This document shows positions 60,705 through 64,000 of a stretch of DNA of 64,000 nt, piece by piece; the stretch's first letter is position 1, and the number at the start of each line of letters is the position of its first letter. The stretch lies in contig JBGMEA010000015.1 of the NCBI GenBank assembly GCA_041447245.1, positions 36,556 through 100,555 on the forward strand, read 5' to 3'. A program made the position numbers and the translations under genes. Origin of the DNA: JBGMEA01 sp041447245. Its GTDB lineage: Bacteria > Bacillota > Clostridia > Eubacteriales > Anaerofustaceae. The notes under the pieces are model-generated. The model had not been told where the DNA came from. It did not search any database and saw only the letters and a program-made list of their open reading frames with translations.

Positions 60705-61724
60705 TTATAAATAAGCCTTTATTATTGATTGATAGTATTTCATTTTTTCATCATTAGGATTTACGAAAAGGCAGTATTGTATTTTCCCATATAAATGTTT
60801 AATGTAATTTGCTTTGAGTATATTCTTTTTTTCAACATGTGAATCAAGTCCATATTTATTGATGTAATAAACTTCTTGTCTGATGAGCATTCTATAATTT
60901 TTAGATAATTGTTGTTTTTTGGTGTTTACAATTATCCCTGTGACCATTTGCTGATGACCTTTACGCATTATTTTTAATTTTTTTCTATTTCTTGTCATTC
61001 CCATTTTAGTTAAGTAAAAGTCAAGAGTTTGGAGCAGTGATTTAATATTGAATTCACCTGAAAAAGTCATATCATCTGCGTATCTAGTGTATCGTATTTT
61101 TCGTGTGCTGCAATATGAGGCTAATTTGTTATCGAAGTAATCTAAAATCAAATTGGACATATATGCACTCGTCGGTGCTCCTTGAGGTAGAGAATTACGA
61201 TAGCAAGTTAAACTTGCCAATATATATGCAACTGCTTTTGAATAGCCGAATTGAAAATATTTATTTAACACGTGATCAAATTGTATTGAAGGGAAAAAAT
61301 CTTTTATATCGACGGTCATAACAATTTTTTGATTTTTATGAAATCTAGTATTGTCAGTGATTGATTTATCAGGAATATAAGCTTTAGCATATTTACTGCA
61401 TGAAACATTGTAAAGAATATTTTTAAGTATCCATGCTTGAACTTTTTTTAAATCCGGATACGGTTCATCAATTCGTCTGCGTTTTCCATTATTTTTTGTT
61501 ATATAAAATGTATGGTAGAATTCTTTTGGCTTGTTTGACATCGCATGTAGATAGGTCGTATCGATTCCTATAAGCAATGCGAGATGGTTTTGATCGTAGA
61601 TTATCGGCAAGTTTTGTTGAAATAAATTATTTGCATACTTAACTAAACCTTCTTGAGCGGAAGGTTTAAGTTTTTTAAATTGCGGATTTTTCCGTAGATC
61701 TTTCTTATATGTTTTCCATTCCAT
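60705..61724 (-). CDS. Retron reverse transcriptase
   Basis: 339 residues. Palm motifs: VDIKDFFPSI (motif A aspartate), LPQGAPTSAYMSN (motif B) and YTRYADDMTFS (catalytic YADD). The thumb contains VTGIIVNTKKQQLSKNYRMLIRQEVYYI, the VTG signature that separates retron RTs from group II intron RTs. No maturase or endonuclease domain. An msr-msd-like RNA lies directly upstream and two accessory genes precede it on the same strand. Composition is much more AT-rich than the phage genes around it, suggesting independent transfer. Confidence 0.92.
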   Translation of the reverse strand: MEWKTYKKDLRKNPQFKKLKPSAQEGLVKYANNLFQQNLPIIYDQNHLALLIGIDTTYLHAMSNKPKEFYHTFYITKNNGKRRRIDEPYPDLKKVQAWILKNILYNVSCSKYAKAYIPDKSITDNTRFHKNQKIVMTVDIKDFFPSIQFDHVLNKYFQFGYSKAVAYILASLTCYRNSLPQGAPTSAYMSNLILDYFDNKLASYCSTRKIRYTRYADDMTFSGEFNIKSLLQTLDFYLTKMGMTRNRKKLKIMRKGHQQMVTGIIVNTKKQQLSKNYRMLIRQEVYYINKYGLDSHVEKKNILKANYIKHLYGKIQYCLFVNPNDEKMKYYQSIIKAYL

Positions 61725-61740
61725 AATAATTTTTATAACA

Positions 61741-61981
61741 ACCCACTTTAAGCAATACCGAAATCAATATCTTGCATTAAGATCAATTTTCGATAAGAAA
61801 ATTGATCTTAATGCGCGGAACAAAACGATAGTTTTGTGTAGCTGGAATTGTTATCAAGGCTTTGCAATCCTTTGCAAAGCAAGGAATAACAATTCCAAGG
61901 TTCAAAAAAAGGTTCTTGCAAAGTACGATGACTCATCGTACCTACACAACTGTGTGTAAAGACTATTGTTTAAAGTGGGTA
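61741..61981 (-). ncRNA. Retron msr-msd RNA
   Basis: Minus strand, ending 16 bases before the RT start. The ends are complementary (a1/a2): ACCCACTTTAAxCAATA pairs over 17 positions with one mismatch (61741-61757 with 61965-61981). Between them are hairpins at 61943-61958, 61923-61941 (GTACGATG arms), 61844-61896 (GGAATTGTTAT arms with inner GCTTTGC/GCAAAGC), 61820-61837 and 61774-61814. The last is a perfect 18-bp stem, GCATTAAGATCAATTTTC over a 5-base loop, and is the best msd candidate. Overlaps the stop of the upstream gene by about 19 bases. Confidence 0.85.
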
Positions 61982-62292
61982 GTTTTCTTTGGTATATAAA
62001 TTTGAAATTGATCTATTGGGTCAGCCCAGTATTCTGATTTATGTTCGATATATTTCGCGTAAACTTTGATATGATGTTCTTTTTCGTATTCCTCGATAAA
62101 CTTTTTCCCTGACAATGCTAGCTTAAGAATATATTGATTGTCATAATATAAATAGTTTTCATCAATTAATGTATTAAGTAGATTATTAATCTGTGCATAT
62201 GTGTATCCCTGATCAATTAATCTCACGACATTGCCGTTTTGAAAAACAATTTTGAGAAGAGTATAAATTGTTTTTTGGGGAATATTTTCCAT
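61963..62292 (-). CDS. Small winged-helix-like retron accessory protein
   Basis: 109 residues. The first 75 look like a winged helix: IYTLLKIVFQNGNVVRLIDQGYTYAQINNLLNTLIDENYLYYDNQYILKLALSGKKFI. The C-terminus (YWADPIDQFQIYIPKK) is polar. It starts 3 bases after the PRTase-like gene behind GAGG, and its stop lies inside the msr a1 region, tying it to the retron. DNA or msDNA binding is an inference. Confidence 0.7.
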   Translation of the reverse strand: MENIPQKTIYTLLKIVFQNGNVVRLIDQGYTYAQINNLLNTLIDENYLYYDNQYILKLALSGKKFIEEYEKEHHIKVYAKYIEHKSEYWADPIDQFQIYIPKKTTHFKQ

Positions 62293-62295
62293 GTA

Positions 62296-63150
62296 TTACC
62301 TCGGGAATGGCGCTTTTTTTTCTCTATCATTTTCTAGCCAATAAACAGGGAATGTATTATTCGGAGTTCTTATTAATTTGACTAATGCCTCTGTGTGATT
62401 ATACCCAAAAGTAAATTTCGGTATAACGCGTAATACTTTTTCGATTGCTTGCATTTTGGCTAATGCATTGTCCAATTGATCATGAGTATAATAATCACTA
62501 ATACCTCTCCTCATAACTATATTAGTATAACATTTGATGTTATTAGCATGTAAATATTTAATTCCTTTTTCCTGACAGGCAAGTGCTAAAATGATAATTT
62601 TATCTTTTGAAACGCCATGTTCTACTAAATCAGAAACAGCACTGTATGCGGTTTCTCCGCTACCAATATAATCATCAAATAGTATGAGTATCTGATTTTC
62701 TTCTAATCTTAATTGATTTAGTTTTGAAGAATCTATATGAGTAATATTTTTATTTATGAAATATGGATCGCATTTAAGTTTCCCAGATTTTGTTAGATAA
62801 TATAGATGCTTAGAACTTTTTTCTTCTTGTCGATTACAAGGAGCTAATAATGGCGAAAAAAACCAAGTTTTATATTCATTTGCAATTTCACGATTGAAGG
62901 GTTCATTTTCTTTAAATAAATTAATTAAGGTTGAAAGATATAGAGTATCATCAATTATAATGAATCGATTCGTGAGATCTAATATTAAAGCCTGCTGTTC
63001 ATTATCGAATAATGCCAACCGATCACAAAATCTATTGAATATTTCGTTAGAATATTCGCCATAGTCATTCCATTGTTTTTCTTTGAATAACTGTGATAAT
63101 TTTAAGAATTCTTTTATATTAAGATTACTGTTTTCTTTTAGATAACGCAT
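62296..63150 (-). CDS. Phosphoribosyltransferase-like retron effector
   Basis: 284 residues from ATG 63150. The C-terminal half has the PRPP-binding loop ILILFDDYIGSGETAYSAVSDLV (acidic pair then G-S-G-E-T) followed by KIIILALACQEKGIKYL, a type-I PRTase pattern. The N-terminal half (about 1-95) is helical and unrecognised. As I remember the retron classification of Mestre and co-workers, PRTase-like partners with a small DNA-binding protein define one of the tripartite types; here it would be the toxin or effector held in check by the RT-msDNA complex. Confidence 0.78.
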   Translation of the reverse strand: MRYLKENSNLNIKEFLKLSQLFKEKQWNDYGEYSNEIFNRFCDRLALFDNEQQALILDLTNRFIIIDDTLYLSTLINLFKENEPFNREIANEYKTWFFSPLLAPCNRQEEKSSKHLYYLTKSGKLKCDPYFINKNITHIDSSKLNQLRLEENQILILFDDYIGSGETAYSAVSDLVEHGVSKDKIIILALACQEKGIKYLHANNIKCYTNIVMRRGISDYYTHDQLDNALAKMQAIEKVLRVIPKFTFGYNHTEALVKLIRTPNNTFPVYWLENDREKKAPFPR

Positions 63151-63307
63151 ACACACCTAAGTCTAACTATAAATACTATTGTAATTATATTAACTATATT
63201 ATGTGTCTTTGTCAATCAACCATATTGAATAAATATTAAAAATATAGTATTGTAGCATTTGATATTATATGTAATAATAAACCCATTCAACCAAAGCAGA
63301 GGACACG

Positions 63308-63658
63308 ATGATCGGGATTACATGCACGGATGATTTTATTGCGGCGAAGGAAACGCTGAGAAGAGGCTTTACCTTATTTCTGAGGAATTTTGCGGACGGT
63401 CCGCGGAGCGACGACGAGCGGGCGCAGTATTTCACGGACGCGATTTACGCGCTGAACCACCCCGAGATGCAGCTGGATTTTTACGATCTGCTGAGCGGGA
63501 AGGTGCCGTACGCGGCGTACCAAGCGGCACTGGCAACGCAGTTCACACAGGCGCAAACGAAGGACGGGGCGTCTTCCCCCGAGGAGGATGCATCACGCTG
63601 CGCGAGATGTTTTCTGCTGCTGCGCAATTATCTGCGGGAGCAGGGGATGATCGACTGA
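63308..63658 (+). CDS. Small protein in phage module, unknown
   Basis: 116 residues, start behind AGAGGA. Largely helical: DDFIAAKETLRRGFTLFLRNFADGPRSDDERAQYFTDAIYALNHPEMQLDFYDLLSGKVPYAAYQAAL. GC-rich like the coat and scaffold genes and thus probably the same phage module, possibly a head-tail connector-type protein, but no family is recognised. Followed by a strong terminator. Confidence 0.55.
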   Translation: MIGITCTDDFIAAKETLRRGFTLFLRNFADGPRSDDERAQYFTDAIYALNHPEMQLDFYDLLSGKVPYAAYQAALATQFTQAQTKDGASSPEEDASRCARCFLLLRNYLREQGMID

Positions 63659-63676
63659 TGGCATTTCATTTATGAG

Positions 63677-63703
63677 AAAGAGCGCATGGATGCGCTCTTT
63701 TTT
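63677..63703 (+). terminator. Strong intrinsic terminator
   Basis: Perfect AAAGAGCGCAT / ATGCGCTCTTT arms over 2 bases, then T-run. Confidence 0.85.
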
Positions 63704-63739
63704 GATTGTTGTTTTGTTGTTTTGAAATCCATAGGGTAG

Positions 63740-63760
63740 GGAACGCGTATGACGCGTTCC
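63740..63760. repeat. 21-bp palindromic repeat, copy 10
   Basis: GGAACGC-GTATGAC-GCGTTCC, perfect 7-bp arms. Confidence 0.85.
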
Positions 63761-63856
63761 GTGGTATGTATGTGTTTTGAAATTATTTATTTCATGCGGT
63801 TTGAATGAATCGCTGTTGGCGTGGATCGTCGGGTATGAAAGAACGCAAGGCATGTT

Positions 63857-63877
63857 GGAACGCATGGTATGCGTTCC
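63857..63877. repeat. 21-bp palindromic repeat, copy 11
   Basis: GGAACGC-ATGGTAT-GCGTTCC, arms of 9 bp counting AT pairs. It ends 10 bases before the stop codon of the IS30-type transposase. Confidence 0.85.
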
Positions 63878-63887
63878 CGGTGAATTG

Positions 63888-64000
63888 TCAAGTGAAGTGC
63901 AACATAAAAACCTCAGAAGGAGACTTCCAGTTTAGACATTTACGAGGACGAAGATTAAGCAGATGATTCGCCCATAAAACTTTAGAGATATCAACATTGG
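63888..64000 (-). mobile_element. IS30-family transposase, C-terminal end (cut by window end)
   Basis: The minus strand encodes NVDISKVLWANHLLNLRPRKCLNW followed by KSPSEVFMLHFT and a TGA stop at 63888. LNLRPRKCLNWKSPSEVF closely matches the conserved C-terminus of IS30 transposases (LNxRPRKxLxxxTPxEVF). The remaining gene lies beyond the window. The element end must lie between this stop and the palindrome at 63857-63877. Confidence 0.88.

Overview
The window looks like chromosome of an anaerobic Gram-positive bacterium of the class Clostridia. Supporting signs are strong AGGAG-type ribosome binding sites, TTGACA-N17-TATAAT promoters, a SigI/RsgI pair, a c-di-AMP (ydaO-type) riboswitch, corrinoid methyltransferases with UroD-fold partners, a radical-SAM aminomutase and many MarR/TetR/PucR regulators. 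No rRNA, tRNA or CRISPR array was seen.

Layout. 1-1641: end of a folate operon (folP, folB, folK, HD hydrolase). 1.8-8.7 kb: small membrane proteins, two paralogous zinc-ribbon/Ig-like surface proteins around an alpha/beta hydrolase, and sigI-rsgI. 8.9-10.4 kb: a DUF5058 membrane pair. 10.4-11.4 kb: first block of dispersed repeats. 11.4-16.8 kb: membrane proteins, a YibE/F protein, a frameshifted hydrolase and a DUF3795 protein. 16.9-23.4 kb: a nine-gene arsenic operon (arsR, arsP, ferredoxin-DUF2703, MFS, thioredoxin, two half-size permeases, acr3, arsC) with two ArsR-type palindromes. 23.6-25.4 kb: three MarR regulators. 25.7-28.8 kb: an orphan solute-binding lipoprotein and a membrane-bound LuxR regulator. 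29.2-31.0 kb: an ECF sigma factor, a DUF4367 protein and a secreted protein. 31.6-32.3 kb: second repeat block. 32.4-33.9 kb: a KamA-family aminomutase under a c-di-AMP riboswitch. 34.2-36.4 kb: a NatAB-like ABC exporter. 36.6-47.9 kb: a corrinoid methyl-transfer region with two nearly identical corrinoid proteins in opposite orientation, three UroD-fold proteins, a methyltetrahydrofolate-type methyltransferase, a PucR regulator and two TetR regulators facing near-perfect palindromic operators. 48.3-51.4 kb: ferritin-like protein, TetR and carboxylesterase. 51.8-55.5 kb: vWA, PP2C phosphatase and membrane kinase, a TerY-P-like triad. 57-64 kb: isolated phage structural genes (scaffold, coat, decoration-like, unknown) separated by repeat blocks and by a complete-looking retron (PRTase-like effector, small winged-helix-like protein, msr-msd RNA, reverse transcriptase), ending in the 3' end of an IS30-type transposase.

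The most unusual items are (1) a dispersed non-coding repeat present six times whose nested stems keep their pairing while the paired sequence changes, accompanied by a 21-bp palindrome family; (2) the retron with a phosphoribosyltransferase-like partner, sitting between phage structural genes; (3) the riboswitch-aminomutase unit, which suggests beta-amino-acid osmolyte synthesis under c-di-AMP control; and (4) the vWA/PP2C/receptor-like kinase triad. Function calls rest on motif recognition by eye; no database search was run.
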